Of a stretch of DNA of 64,000 bases, positions 33,331-45,614 are shown piece after piece. This DNA is from Gnetum montanum (taxonomy: Eukaryota > Streptophyta > Gnetopsida > Gnetales > Gnetaceae). The position numbers were made by a program, and so were the translations under genes. The stretch spans positions 4,203 to 68,202 of the forward strand of contig MNCI01028269.1 of assembly GCA_015680685.1 (NCBI GenBank), written 5' to 3'. Within the stretch, counting starts at the first letter, position 1, and each line of letters begins with the position of its first letter. The notes under the pieces were generated by a model that did no database searches, was not told the origin of the DNA, and was given only the letters and a program-made list of their open reading frames with translations.

Positions 33331-34125
33331 AAAAAATTGCCACTACAATAACTCTGTCCAAAAACAACCCTGGTAATCAACAAACCATCAAGTGAATTTC
33401 CCTATAGTGTCCCTTTAATAATTACACCATGTTTAACCAACACGTAACAGTGTTTAACCCAAACCCATCAACCATTGAATGAAAAATATTTCGTTTAATT
33501 TATATTCAACTATTTCAACAGATCCCACCATAGCTAAGGGACCACATACTCCCCAAAATAGTACAACACACCAACATGTAACAAGTGATAGAACCCCATC
33601 AAATGTACGCGCTTATGTACATCGAATATTTATGAATTTTGTAAAATAAGAGAATTTCTTTTTCTTTCAAAATGACGAGCTTGGCCTCAAGCCCAACCTC
33701 ATGTCCAATGGTCTTAGCAACTAAATAGACATTTTTGCAAACTGCAAACCAATGAAATTTGATATTTCCCAAAAAAAAGAAATTTTCCCTTTACAAAACC
33801 AATCTAGAAGCCTTTGTTTTGCCTTGTAACAATCAAAATAATCAGAGGGAAAATTTAATAGCAATACACAGAACCGCTGTAAGATAATATTCTGTAGCAT
33901 GGACTATTGCACCGCTTTCCAGCAACGAGGGATTGTAATCCTGTACTAATATATCACCAATATAACATAATGCATACATTTCATGCCCGCCGTGGCTGTA
34001 ACATGCATTACGCATTTCCACTTTCACACGTGCGTGAACGTGCGTGAATGCATCAAGGTGGCCTCCGTGTTTACACGTTGGCACTAGGATCTCTTATTTT
34101 TTCTCATTTCTCATAATAATCAATT
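33331..34125. other. Unassigned spacer
   Basis: AT-rich, no supportable gene. The right part (about 33,850-34,125) may belong to the LTR that ends at 34,440, but I could not place its start. Confidence 0.4.
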
Positions 34126-34129
34126 CCGT

Positions 34130-34243
34130 GGCTTATAGATTCGTTTTTGATGGGTGGCTTATAGATTCGTTCTTGATGGGAGAACTGGCTTATAGATTGG
34201 TTTTTGATGGGTGGCTTATAGATTCATTCTTGATGGGAGAACA
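34130..34243 (+). repeat. Short tandem repeat, GGCTTATAGATTC units
   Basis: Four units of GGCTTATAGATT(C/G)-TT(T/C)TTGATGGG start at 34,130, 34,156, 34,187 and 34,212. Short and long units alternate, so the higher-order period is about 57 bp (a two-fold duplication of a pair). Confidence 0.85.
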
Positions 34244-34245
34244 AA

Positions 34246-34440
34246 GGCACCAGGAATCACAACAGGATTGCAGTTCTCATCCCTTTCATAGATGCTTAGG
34301 GTTGCATAAACCATTGTTGCAGAGCATCAATGAAAGAAGAATCTGAATGCCAAGTTTAATTCAAGGCACCAATGGTTGCTTCCGCATTGTGCATCAATGT
34401 AAATGTAATTTCTTGTGCAATCCACAAATTTTGTATTGCA
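34246..34440 (+). repeat. 3' end of a copia 2 5' LTR (start not placed)
   Basis: The LTR end TTGTATTGCA at 34,440 is followed by a copia-type initiator-Met primer site. The LTR start upstream was not identified, so the left coordinate is a minimum. Confidence 0.5.
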
Positions 34441-34442
34441 TT

Positions 34443-34454
34443 TGGTATCCGAGC
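34443..34454 (+). promoter_or_regulatory. Copia 2 primer-binding site
   Basis: TGGTATCCGAGC resembles TGGTATCAGAGC, the common initiator-tRNA-Met primer site of plant Ty1/copia elements. Confidence 0.7.
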
Positions 34455-35070
34455 TTCACCTCTGTCTCTATCTTGATGCCATTACTGGTTAGTAAGTAGA
34501 AGGCTTGTTTATGATCGTGATGGGCATCTGTGTAAAATTACTAACCTCTGCAGCGTTGGTTTGTGTGGGTCCTTTTTACAAGCGGTGACAGGTGCCCATG
34601 TAGGTGATATTTTGGGGTTTCGAAAAGTTGCTTTATTTAAAGAATATTAAAAATTTCATTATGCATAGCTTTTTCTGCATAAAATTGTAACTTGTGATCC
34701 TTTTTTTCTTTTTGTACATTAGAGAGTAGCCATAGCATCTTTGATTGTGCAAAAATTGTTAAAAGTTTGGATCACATATGGAAAATTAAATTGTGATTAA
34801 TCATATATAATATAATAAACTTTTTCCCACATGAATTTTTATTATATTTAATATGATTAATTAGGATGATATGCTAAATTATTTTTCTTAATTTACCCAT
34901 AGGGATTAAGAAAAGGAATATAATTTAACAATTTCATCATAAGGATATATGAATCTATTTGAATTAAAATTTAGCCCATAGGCAATTTTATGTTATTTGA
35001 TTTATATTTTTTACATGATTTACATTGGTAAACATGTCTCATGGTATGTCTCAAATTTAATGACATAAGC

Positions 35071-35823
35071 ATGTTTAATTATGCAGTTGTACAACCAATA
35101 AGCTACTCTGATTTTAAATGTGACATTTTAGAATTAAAGGGTGGTAATTATAAGGTGTGGAAGGAGACAATTCTTCTTCATTTAGGCTAGATGGACATTG
35201 ATTATGTTATTCGTAAAGATGAACCACCTGCAGTTACAAGAACCAGCCAATTGGATGATATTGGTAATTATGAAAAATGGTAGCGATCTAATCGTCTTTG
35301 TGTCATGTTCATAAAAATCAAGATCTTAGTTGGTATGCATGGTTCACTAGAACAATATGATAATGTGTGTGTTTTGTTAAATGCAATTGATGAACAATTT
35401 AAGTCATCAAACAAAGCGTTGGCTAGCACCTTAGTAATGAAGTTTTCATCCATGAAGCTCACCAAAATTCATGGTGTGTGTGAGCACATCATGCAAATGA
35501 GGGATATAGTAGCTCAACTCAAAACACTTAAGGTTGAGATGTAAAAATCTTTCCTTGTGCACTACATCTTAAACACACTCTCACCATAGTATAGACCCTT
35601 TTAAGATTTCTTATAACACACATAGGAACAAATGGTCAATCAATGAACTAATGATCATGTGTGTGCAAGAAGAGGGTAAACTAGTGATGGAAGTGAAAAA
35701 GAGTGTGCATTTGGTCACACAAGAAAAGAATAAAGAACAAGGTAGAGGTGAGTGGAAGGTCAAATTGCCTACACAAGCTGATATTAAGAAGGAATTTAGA
35801 TGTTCGTTCTACAAAAAAAAGGA
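35071..35823 (+). pseudogene. Copia 2 gag (UBN2-type), interrupted by element F
   Basis: The frame starts at 35,071 (MFNYAVVQ). It carries the typical copia gag markers LKGGNYKVWKETILLHLG, then a stop where MD follows, RKDEPPA, YEKW, SNRLCVMF, IHGVCEHIMQMRDI and LKTLKVEM, and then stops. The zinc knuckle begins near 35,800 (FRCSFYKKKD) and is cut at 35,828 by element F. The sequence resumes on the other side, at 51,855. Confidence 0.75.
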
Positions 35824-35828
35824 CACAT

Positions 35829-35888
35829 TGATGAATCATGATTCATTAGGCCCCGATATTGCACCTGCGATATCACGTACCCGATCAA
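35829..35888 (+). repeat. 60-bp inverted LTR tip at the left border of element F
   Basis: It begins TGATGAATCATGATTCAT and continues with GGCCCCGATATTGCACC, i.e. the first ~58 bases of this family's LTR in plus orientation. It lies between the target duplication CACAT (35,824-35,828) and the minus-oriented LTR. ATGAATCATGATTCAT is itself a perfect 16-bp palindrome. Confidence 0.75.
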
Positions 35889-36760
35889 TGATGAGTAGTG
35901 AGGTATCCCTACACTCAACCATATGAATACGAGCATTTCATGCATGATCCGATCAAACTCCACAAACGGCCTAATTGTGGTATTTAGATAGTTACTCGTT
36001 GATCATAGTTTGCTGTCTTCCCACCTAGACTAGTATATGCTTTGTCACGTATAGTTTAGTTTAGAGTGAGGTGTATGATGTGGTTTCTAACCTAGTGCTA
36101 CTCCTAGAGGCGATGGAAAATAACTTTAATTAAGCTAGGAGGAAAAAGGGAGAGAGAGTTAAGCTAATAAGACATAGGGGGAGAGAGAGAGTCTAAGCTA
36201 GCCTAAGTGCGATGAGCATCTGTTCCTTAATCATCCATACACATCTTGGACCTTGTGCACGACTACTACTAGGATTACCAAGCGCATGGCCTAGGTATGC
36301 TATTGGGATACCAGGTAGTCACACTTGAATACTCGTGATCAAGTCGTACCCCCTCTATGTTTAATGAGTTTAGGCTGAAGAGATATTAACTACAAAAATA
36401 ATAAGTGAATAATTAAACTAAGTGGATGCTGTAATGATGAAGTAATCTCAATTTTTATTTCTGATCATGTACATGTCCGAGTTCGTCACACTCGAATAAA
36501 GGTTCTGTACAATTACAATCATCACATTGCGAACATGCACTAGGAGAAAGGGTTGAGAGGAAAAATGACAAAAAGACTCTACTCTAATACTAAACTAACT
36601 TCCTCAACTCCTTGCACCTACATGTGTATTTATAGGCCTGCATAGGAGTCACAATATCATGCATCCAATATCACGAGCTAGGCCGTGATATCGCGTACCC
36701 GATATCATGTACATGATATCATGGGTGCGATATTAGGGCCTAATGAATCACGATTCATCA
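35889..36760 (-). repeat. LTR of element F, left (3') copy, with adjacent polypurine tract
   Basis: 872 bp, ending ATTCATCA at 36,760 and followed by TACCCCCATGACTGA (polypurine tract on the coding strand). U3 carries GATATC-like motifs at about 36,650-36,730; TATA box CTATAAATACAC on the coding strand at about 36,636-36,625. Confidence 0.88.
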
Positions 36761-36958
36761 TACCCCCATGACTGAATGAAAACTCATCCTCAAGTCAAAC
36801 AAAATGGGAACAAGCTCCATTGATTACACAGTGGAGAGGGATTGGATTATTGACTGACTAGGAATTCATTCATGCCGTAGTGGAGAATTGAATAGAAAAA
36901 AATTGGAACAGACACAAAAAAGAATACAAAATCACAAAATTACAAAATTTTGTGGAAC

Positions 36959-38591
36959 TCATGTGGTTCCAAGTGGTGGTAGCTCCTCCATGGGTTGCTT
37001 CCCCTTATCTTGTGCTCCTAGCTTTGAGATTTGATGGCTCTGAAGGAGTGCCTGGAGCTTTTCTTCTTCAGTTTGGGGATCATGTGTTGTCCATGCTGAT
37101 GCTCCAATGTTTGATGGAGTTGGTACCTCCCATGGACATGGTAGTTTTGGGAACTTTTTATTTGCTTTGACGTACTAAGCCGCAAACAACCGTCGTTCCT
37201 CCTTATAGGCTCTGGCTTTGTTCTTGTACTCTTGAAAATTTGTAAGCTATCAAGCCAAGTTTTCTTTGACATCTTTCTAGCCTTGGTAGCTGGTTTTAAC
37301 CACCTCTAGTTTAGAATTTGTGACTTTTAGCTTCTGTAACTTTTTCTTGTGCTCCGCATATTCTGCTTCATATTTGGCGTAGGTGGCAGCTACCTACTTC
37401 TCAAGCTCTATTTTTGGGCTTCTTGATGTCAACATGGCTAGATTGGCATATTTCAAGTTTGCCAATTCCATGTACTCTATGAGATCTTGAATCTATAGGT
37501 CCTAACTTTTAAGCTCTACTTGGTGGAAAAATGCATGTGTCCAATATGACTCGCTAATCAGTGTGTTGAGCACTAAAAGTGTTGATGTGGGCCTTGGCCA
37601 TATGGCTCTCCTTCTCAAGGATCTTTTTGTACATTCCCACCTGGTCTCTAAAGTGCTTCTTTAACTTTTCATACCACTTGGCCTCGTCTTACCATGTGCT
37701 TATTTCAATGGCCATTTTCTAATGGATTGCGCATACCTCCTTCATTGAGAGGGCTCGATTCTCTTTAGCCAAACAGTTCATGTCTTGGTTGACCTTGACC
37801 AACTATTCTCGTAATTGCTAAAAGTTTTCCTTGAGAACATTCTTCTATTTCTCCACAGTGGTCAACCGAAGATTGTTAGCAGCGAGCTATTTATTCTCTT
37901 CCTGTAAGGCCTTGAGTGCTTTTGCGCATGTGTATGTTTGTGCTTGTGTCTTGGAAGCATCCCAATCGACCTTCTCCTTCTCCTCTGCTACTCTTTTATT
38001 GTCCATAAATAATTTATTAAGTTGCTCTATCCTGAAGGTATCCAGCTGGTCTACAGGAATGAATTGAGATGGGTCCCGTTATGCAGCTTGCAAGGTAATG
38101 AGCCTTTCTTGGAGTTTTGCTAACTCTGCTTCTGCATACTCGGCCCTGACCTCTACCATGACTAGCTTTCCTTTGGTGGAGATGAGGTCTGATTGTGCTA
38201 CTATGACATCTTGTGGGATGTTGAACAAGGACCTCATTACTTGTCCTATCTTCAGTAATTAATCAAAAACATCCTCATGCTCCACAAGAGTCATTGAGGG
38301 ACCAGCTAGAGTTTGAGCATCCTATGCTTCTATGAAATTTTCCAGTGACACAATACGGATGTTGAAAGATTCTTTGATGTAGTTCGTGACCACTTCTATG
38401 ACTCCTGCTGAATCTTGGTGCTACATGACCACCATTGTGGCCCCTTCACCCATTTCCAATTGCACTTGGAAAGACACAACATTCCTTGAAATGTGTTGTG
38501 ACCAATGAGTCTCCCCTTCTCCTATTTGAATGGACACCTCACCCTATGTGCGATTAATAGAAATTATGGATCATATGGTATCATCGATGAT
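36959..38591 (-). pseudogene. aORF of element F, coiled-coil and C-terminal part
   Basis: It ends with the stop after PPLGTT at 36,959, matching B. Going backwards, the C-terminal acidic segment (TEEEKLQAL), EYKNKARAYKEE and the long coiled coil (37,250-38,250) align with B at slightly diverged positions. Stops are scattered. At 38,591 the frame is interrupted by element C and resumes at 45,615. Both parts together have about the same length as B's aORF (about 2.79 kb), so no large indel occurred in either copy. Confidence 0.7.
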
Positions 38592-39355
38592 TGATGAGTG
38601 GTGAGGTATCCCTACACTCAACCATACGAATACAAGCGATACACACACGATCCGGTCGAACCCCAAGGACTAAGTGCTTACGCACCTTATGGAACACTTA
38701 AGTTTAATCAATTTTTTTCTTCCTAGACTTACTTGTATTGTCACGGTTGTATGGTTAAGTAAGTCTGAGGTACATGATTTTTATAACTTTTATCTTTTTA
38801 TCGCCTATGCTAAGAGAGGAAAGGATGAAGAGACTAAGTAAATAGCTTTCACTAACTAAGCTTTAATCATTCTAGCATCAGTATCCGTTCCCACTTGCTA
38901 TACACACCCTGAAGTAGTGTAACGCTATTAGAATTACCAAACGCTATTCGTTATTGGGTTACCAAGCGTAGCACACATGCTCGAAGCGGTCATACTAAAT
39001 GCACTTAACTAGCAGTTGAGGGTTGAGAGAGATTAATTATCTAAGAAAGCATTTAAGCATTTAACATTAATTAAATCCTAATTAGCTTAGTCCATGCACT
39101 ACAAGGTTTATTAGTAAGTTCATATTTATTTTCATACATAAATGTGTGCTCAAGTACAATTTGCTTAAATAAAGATCCATTCACTTTGAGACTCCTACTG
39201 TAGGCACATGGAAATTATTCTATCTCTAGAATGATAAAACTACCAAAGTTTCGCTAAGGTTCTAGATCTAGATGAGAAAACAAGGGACAACCGCCTCTTA
39301 TTTATAGAACTGGTGATGGGCTACGATATCACGTACACGATATCGCGTCCCATCA
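38592..39355 (-). repeat. LTR of element C, left (3') copy, with adjacent polypurine tract
   Basis: 764 bp from TGATGAGTGG to TCCCATCA, followed by TACCCCCATGACTAA (polypurine tract). TATA box CTATAAATAAGAGG on the coding strand at about 39,309-39,296. One GATATC(A/G) pair near 39,325-39,344. Confidence 0.88.
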
Positions 39356-41400
39356 TACCCCCATGACTAAATGAAAACTTGTCCTCAAGTTCCTTACAAA
39401 ATATTAGGAAGGTATGGGATTATTGACTTGAATGAGACTAATGGTGAATGGGGTGACATGTGAATGGATCATTATTACAAAACATGGTAAAATTTAGTGT
39501 TCATGACAATAAGAGTAAACACTATACACATTTGACATCCAGCCTTATTTGGTAGTTGAGAGAGAAGAGAGAAGAGAGAGAGAAAAGAAGAAGTCTGTTG
39601 TTGCCGATGCCAAGATTGTGCCTTTCGCTGTCCATTCATAAGCACATCATCAATCCTGTTTCTTGCATAACTATTTTAGCACCAGTCCATTCCAAGTGTT
39701 TCCTCCAGATCCAATTTGTTGTTGTATAATTGTCATTTGCACACACAACATAGTTCTTATATTAGCAAGGGTAAATGAATCATAATGCAATTGATACCTT
39801 GCTTCGGTGTAAGGTCCATTGGTTGAGTTGTGATATGGCTGATATGGATCTAAAGATATAATATTGGTGACTACCTGAGGTGTAGGGGTTAAGAGAAAAA
39901 TTGAAAAAATTGGACCAAGACCCCCATGACTAAGAGCAAACCTCTAGTAGCGATAGAATGAAAAAAGATAAGGAATAAGAAAGATGGAGAAAAAGAAACA
40001 ATGTCCACGTTAATAAAATGGATGTCAAAGATGGAGATGAACAAAATAGATGGTGATTGCAAAAATGTTTAAAGGAAAGAAATTAATAGATGCACCAAAT
40101 AGGAATGCTAGTGGGTCCTCCCGAAAGCAGGCTCTAGTGCCTTAACAATCTTACATTCAAAGAGTCCGTAGGCTCTAGGAATGTCATGTGGAAACAAGAG
40201 TTAAAGTCTTAACCAAAAGAATTTACCAAAAATAAAACAATGCATCCACCAAAATATAGACCACTGATACAACCGATAATGAGGTGATAAATGGGGAAAG
40301 AAGGATGGAAAGAAGAGAATGGAATGTAGTCTCAAGAACAAGGTGATGTACAGCCCCTTGTGTGTTAATGGTTAATGTGACTTAGTAGGTTCCATTCCAA
40401 ATCCAGCCTCAACCAAACCACATTCAGTGACTTTGCATTAATACATTCGACCCATCCATCCACTTGAAGTAACAAGAATGCCTTCATCAAAGGGCCACCA
40501 CCATTCTGACGAAACAAAGGAGGAGAGAGTAGGAAGCGAGAAGGGTGGCCTTAGTTAGAGGAAACATGTTTATTTTAGTTCCATAACCAGTGCTTGTAGC
40601 CTAAATAATTATTTTTTCTAAGGGGTGTGATTTGAATTCTCACTATTTTTTTTCTTTTTTTTATGTTTTTATGTTTTTATGTGAGAATCACACCATGCAA
40701 AGACTTATTATTTTTATTTTCTCAGCTTCCTGATAATGTGGCAACGTCAGAACGGTAAGAAAACTCAAGAAGAAAACATCCAAGCACCCAAGAGAATGGC
40801 CAGCACAAGTGCATCAAATCCCCTTGAAGTCACACCCTTTTCAATCCTTGAGTCCTTCCTTAGTTTGAGAAATACCCAGTCACCAATTTTTTGATAGTTC
40901 TTATTATTGGGAAATGTGACCTTACAGTGCCAAGCCAAGAGAGACTGTAGAAATTCATGGATGTATGGATGATATGGACACATTGCTTGTTACATCAAAA
41001 GAACCATACCTTAGTATCAACATCATAACTTAAAGGTAAAAACCAAACATTAGTAATCAATGGAATATAGTTCATACCATCTTCGGAGCACTTATTAAGT
41101 GACGAATCAAACAAAGTAATCAAACACACAAAGAAATGAAAAAGTATAAACAATGTTGTAAAACAAAAACAATAAAAGTTAAAGAAATTTGAAAAATAAA
41201 AATATGTAAAACAAAAAATTCAAAAAGAACTAAGGGCTTCAAATGATCAGCATAGGTGGCCATCTTCCCATGATTGAGTTAGAAGGGAGAAATCCAAAAT
41301 AAGGAGTGAGATCATCCTCTCTCAAATGTGATATGTGCATAGACTATTCTAGGTTCATGATAAGGGTTGGTCAGTTGCACATAGACTAGTATTCACCTAT
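39356..41400 (-). other. 3' noncoding region of element C
   Basis: No convincing protein. It aligns by landmarks with D (52,849-54,840) and E: CCCCCATGACTAAG near 39,920, GTGGGTCCTCC near 40,110, CCGTAGGCTCTAGGAATG near 40,167, and CATCTTCCCATGATTGAG near 41,261 (integrase C-terminal end). GAGA-rich tract at 39,553-39,590. Confidence 0.6.
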
Positions 41401-42250
41401 CAGAGTACTCATTTGGACATTTTGAGAGTTTCCAACTTCCCTCGATTGGTGGTTTCAAATTAAGGGTTGGAAGTTGGTGAAACTCTTGCTCCAGTGCATC
41501 TATGCTTTCTTCATGGGCACAAGTTGATGCCCCCAGTTAGTTCCATGCATATTGGTGGGTTGCTCTCTTGACTAGCTATTAACCACTGGGTGTTCTCTTG
41601 TTGTGTGGTTGCTGCATACAGGAACTTTTGTATGTTAACTTCTTGGGCACACCGGTTGCATACAGGAGATGTTGAGCGCTCCTGTACACTATCACCCTTT
41701 GTATCACTGTATGTGATGCATGGAACCTTCTTCTTCTTGATCTTTCCATAAGAGTTTTCCTTAGATATTTCCAAGGAAAGATCATGGATTCCTAGGCATG
41801 CGTTCACGGTACTTAGCCATGCCCTTCCCATTATTATTGGGAAGTCCCCTTTGTCATTGTTTACTTGGATCACTAGGAAATTTGTTGGGTATGACCAACC
41901 ACACATAGTGGTAACGATGTCCTCCACGAGTCCTAAGGGAATAGTGATGGACTGGTTAGCTAGCTCTAAGCAAATATTGCTCTTCTTCAGTGGAGGCAAG
42001 TTCCAAGCTTTATACATCTCTTGCGATATCAAGTTGAATTTGGAACCTGAGTTAAGAAGAGCTTTACATGGTTCATTCCTAGCAACTTGGAGATAAATTA
42101 AGGGACTTCCAGGATCAAAGAATTTCCTAGGAAGGTGACCCACCTTGATCCAGTCAATGATGGTATGTGTTAACATAAATGTGTGTGTTGAGCTTTGTTG
42201 TTGATTTGAAGGGATCTTCGAAGCCTTATTTGATGGAGAGGTGTTTTGAG
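41401..42250 (-). pseudogene. Aspartic protease of element C
   Basis: Retropepsin-type protease that would cleave the Gag-Pol polyprotein. A 221-codon open frame (42,176-41,511) includes CKALLNSGSKFNLI, where the catalytic D-S/T-G is NSG, then ICLELANQSITIPLGLVED, and GDFPIIMGRAWL (the conserved I-x-G-R-x-W-L of plant Ty3 proteases). The frame is open, but the catalytic Asp is Asn, so it is very likely inactive. It continues into a short piece of the protease-RT linker that stops at the deletion junction near 41,400. Confidence 0.8.
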
Positions 42251-44732
42251 ACTCAACCGCTTGTGGTTGTGAGAGCTTGTTTGGGTTGTTGGTCTTGGAA
42301 AAAGGTCTTCTCTTTGTACGGTTGTCAAAACCAGCAATGGGTTAAAGGTTCATAGCTCTCATAGCATTACGTTGTTGTGGTTGAGTGGGGAGTTCCCCTT
42401 GCATCACTGGAGTGGGTGGTAGTGGAGCTATCGGTGTAAGAGTGGCAGATGGATTCGGAGGATGGTATGCATGTGGTGTGTCTCTCCCAGGAGAAGAAGT
42501 CTTATAGTATTCCGAAGCTTGGTAGTGACATTGTGGGGTTGTGTCACCAACAGAGTCACTTGGAGAGATTGGCTACTGTATGTAGTAGCCATATGGATCC
42601 GGTTGCTGGTAAGGGTATTGTTGCCTTGGCGGTGGCATCCCCCATGACTATGGGTATTGCCACTGCTGGTGTTGCTCCATAGGTTGTGGCGGAGTTCCAC
42701 TTGGATGATACATTAACAGGTGGTGGAACTGCCTTGGGTTACTTTAGTGATAAGGTAACTGATGGGGTGCTTGTTGTTTGTTAAGTCTTGGGTTGAGTGT
42801 ATACACCCCAGACTCTTGTAGATGTGAGATTATTGGGTAGCATCTCTTAGGATGGTCATATTGGTAGATCTCACTTCCACTATCATTGTCTATGTCTGAA
42901 TTCATAACCTCTATTTTACCCTTACCTTTGTTATGTGCATGGTCCAAATCCCTCTTCTTTTTCTTATCATGGTCACTACTTCGCTCCTTAGACTCTATGA
43001 TTTTTAAAATGGTTTCAAATATACTATCTAAGGAGTTCCACATCTTATCTACCTTAGTTGACACTTTTGTTGTTAATTTATAAAGCGGCAAGGTTTTCCT
43101 ACTCACCAACTCTTCAAGTGGTGACTCATCCTCCTCCTCGCAGAATCTCACTTCCCTCTTTTGGAGGGAAGGATTGCGGTTATATTCTTCTGCGTTTTCT
43201 CTCTTATGTAGCTCTCCTTTTACCTTAGCTACTTGCTCCAAAAATCTATGAACTTCATGGAACCTAAGTTCAGATAATCTTCCTTGGGCATATGTTCCAA
43301 GGGTTCTTCTGGTTTCATGTCTTATCCCATCTATGAGATGGCATAGTTGATCCTGTTGTATGTAATCATGGCCTGAGCAATGATGTAGCAATGCATAATA
43401 TTGGCCCATGGCAACATTCAAGGGTTCATGATTACCCTACTTCCATCCTTGGATCTATTTACGCAGGTTGGACACTCAGGTGTACGTTTGATATTTATCG
43501 TTGAATAGTTCTAACATTGTACTCCACCTTCTATTGGATTCCGGTTCTAAGGACCGGTACTAGATTTCTGCTTCCTTTATGAGTGTCTGTGGGAACAACT
43601 TTAACTTTTTCCACTCATTTTCAATATTCTACAAGGTACATGCATCGTGAAATGCCTATAAGTGGTTCTGTGAATCAGCATTGTATCCCCCCTCAAATCG
43701 TGGGATATTATTCATGTCTAGTCTCTTGATCTGACTATCTTTTTGGTGCCTTGTAGGTATTTTAATAGCCTCTATAATGTCTAACATGCTTCAGGTTGCA
43801 AGTAGGGGTTCATCATGATAATTTCTCTCATGGATTCTATGATGCCTACATGGTTCCCTACTTTCCCTTCTTCCATGTCGTGATTCCCTAGAATGTCCTT
43901 ATCCTCTCTCTCGACTCTCTCATCGAGGTTTCTCATTTTGCTTACCCTTGTCCTCACAATGAGGTTCCTTGTGACTGGGTCCTGATGTTGAAGGAGAGGG
44001 TGAATGTTGCGATGAGGGGGAAGAGGAAGGAGAACCATCGCCATGATGATGTTTCCTACCTTCCCTTTGGTGATCTCGACCCCAATCGTGATGACGATTA
44101 GAATGCTCACCCTTATCTTTTGTTTGTGTCCCCTCATTGAACTCTTGGTGTTCATGGGGATCAGAACCATGGTTGTGTATTGCGGAGTGCAAGTTCTGAT
44201 ACACCACCTCCTCAACATCGTTAGGAGGGGGAACATAATTTTGTGGAGAACCAATTGAAATAGCTTCACCACCCTTAATTTTACTTATGACAGGAAAAGC
44301 ATTATGGGGTCCTTTTCCCTTCCACAATGTATGGTAACTCTCTTGCCACAAGTCCCATTGATGTTGCGCTTCTGTGAGATGGTAGTCCCTTACGTTGTAA
44401 TCGCATGCAACATACTCAGCGTATAGTTGTGACATGCCAATTCATGTAAGGGCATGAAGGAGCATGTTGGGGGTAGCTCTGTCTAGAGGCAACACTGTGT
44501 TACCCTCCAAGTCTCTCCAATGTAGTTGTTCATCTTGATGGAAGACAAAGGTAAAGTTGGGTATATATTCATTGTGATGAATATATACCACACTAAATTG
44601 TTGAGGAACTGACGGTTCTTGGTTATGTATGTTGAGCTGTCAACTGTCTCTAGTTTTGGTCCTAGGCGGTGAAGTGCTTTTGTGTGGAGAAGAAGAAATT
44701 TTGGTCTTGTTTGATGTGTTATTTACCGTCAT
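42251..44732 (-). pseudogene. gag of element C
   Basis: The start is probably 44,732 (MTVNNTSNK). The N-terminal region has FSVVYIHHNEYIPNFTFVF and EGNTVLPLDRA near 44,600-44,480. A His/Ser/Asp-rich stretch spans 44,160-43,930 (SPSSSPSSQHSPSPSTSGP). The retrotransposon-gag domain is at about 43,560-43,240 (NVAMGQYYALLHH, HLIDGIRHETRRTLGTYA). A lysine-rich stretch follows at about 42,990, then the knuckle remnant YQYDHPKRC near 42,865, which lacks both N-terminal Cys. A Gln/His/Pro-rich tail follows. The 225-codon frame 43,421-42,744 is open; elsewhere there are stops and frameshifts. Confidence 0.78.
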
Positions 44733-44828
44733 GTTATATTTTTGTTTGATTAACCCTAAGGGTTCATTATAGCTCCCAACGATGTGAATGGTTTCCTATG
44801 TTCTACATAGCACAAAAACAACTAAGTC

Positions 44829-44845
44829 CCTGGCAACGACGCCAA
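44829..44845 (-). promoter_or_regulatory. Primer-binding site, element C
   Basis: The coding strand reads TTGGCGTCGTTGCCAGGG directly after the 5' LTR, the closest match in the window to the tRNA-Asp-type TGGCGCCGTTGCC site. Confidence 0.85.
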
Positions 44846-45614
44846 TGATGAGTGGTGAGGTACCCCTATATTCAACCATACGAATACAAGCATTACACGC
44901 TTGATTCGGTCAAACTCCAAGGACTAAGCGCTTATGTGCCTTATGAAACACTTAAGGTTAATCAATTGTTGTCTTCCTAGACTTACCTATATTTTCATGG
45001 TTGTATGGTTAAGTAAGTCTAAGGTATATGATTTTTATAACTTTTATCTTTTTATCACCTATGCTAAGAGAGGAAAGGGTGAAGAGACTAAGTAACTAAC
45101 TTTCACTAACTAATCTTTAATCATCCTAGCATCAGTATCTATTCCCACTTGTCGTACATACCCTGAACTAGTGTAGTGCTACTAGGATTACCAAATGCTA
45201 TTCGTTACTAGGTTACCAAGCATAGCACACATGCTCAAAGTGGTCGTACTGAATGCACTTCACTAGGAGTTGAGGGTTGAGAGAGATTAATTATCTAAGA
45301 AAGCATTTAAGCATTTAACAATAATTAAATCCTAATTAGCTTAGTCCATGCACTGCAAGGTTTATCAGAAATTTTTTCTTTATTTTTGTACACAAATATG
45401 TGCTCAGGTACAATTTGCTCGAATAAAGATCTGTTCACTTTGAGACTCCTACTGCTGGCACATGGAAATTATTCTATCTCTGGAATGGTAAAACTGCCAA
45501 AGTTCCACTAAGGGTTTAGATCTAGATGAGAAAACAAGGGACAACCACCTCTTATTTATAGAATTGGTGACTAGCTGTGATATCACGTACACGATATCGT
45601 GGTTCATGCCATCA
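44846..45614 (-). repeat. LTR of element C, right (5') copy
   Basis: 769 bp, TGATGAGTGG to TGCCATCA, very similar to the left copy with scattered transitions. Followed by the target duplication ATGAT at 45,615. Confidence 0.88.

Larger units (their letters stand above)
38592..45614 (-). mobile_element. Element C: family 2 element with gag and protease only, nested in F
   Basis: 7,023 bp, LTRs 38,592-39,355 and 44,846-45,614, target duplication ATGAT at 38,587-38,591 and 45,615-45,619. Coding order: LTR, primer site, gag, protease, then directly the integrase-end and 3' noncoding region found in D. Compared with D, the stretch equivalent to about 54,840-57,655 (end of linker, RT, RNase H, integrase) is missing, with the junction near 41,400. 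It is a deletion derivative that jumped into F after F had inserted. Confidence 0.85.

Noticed and set aside
33105-33395. Lysine-rich plus-strand frame as an independent gene
   Set aside because: It is the C-terminal end of the RTE LINE reverse transcriptase protein in one of its frames, widened by A runs.
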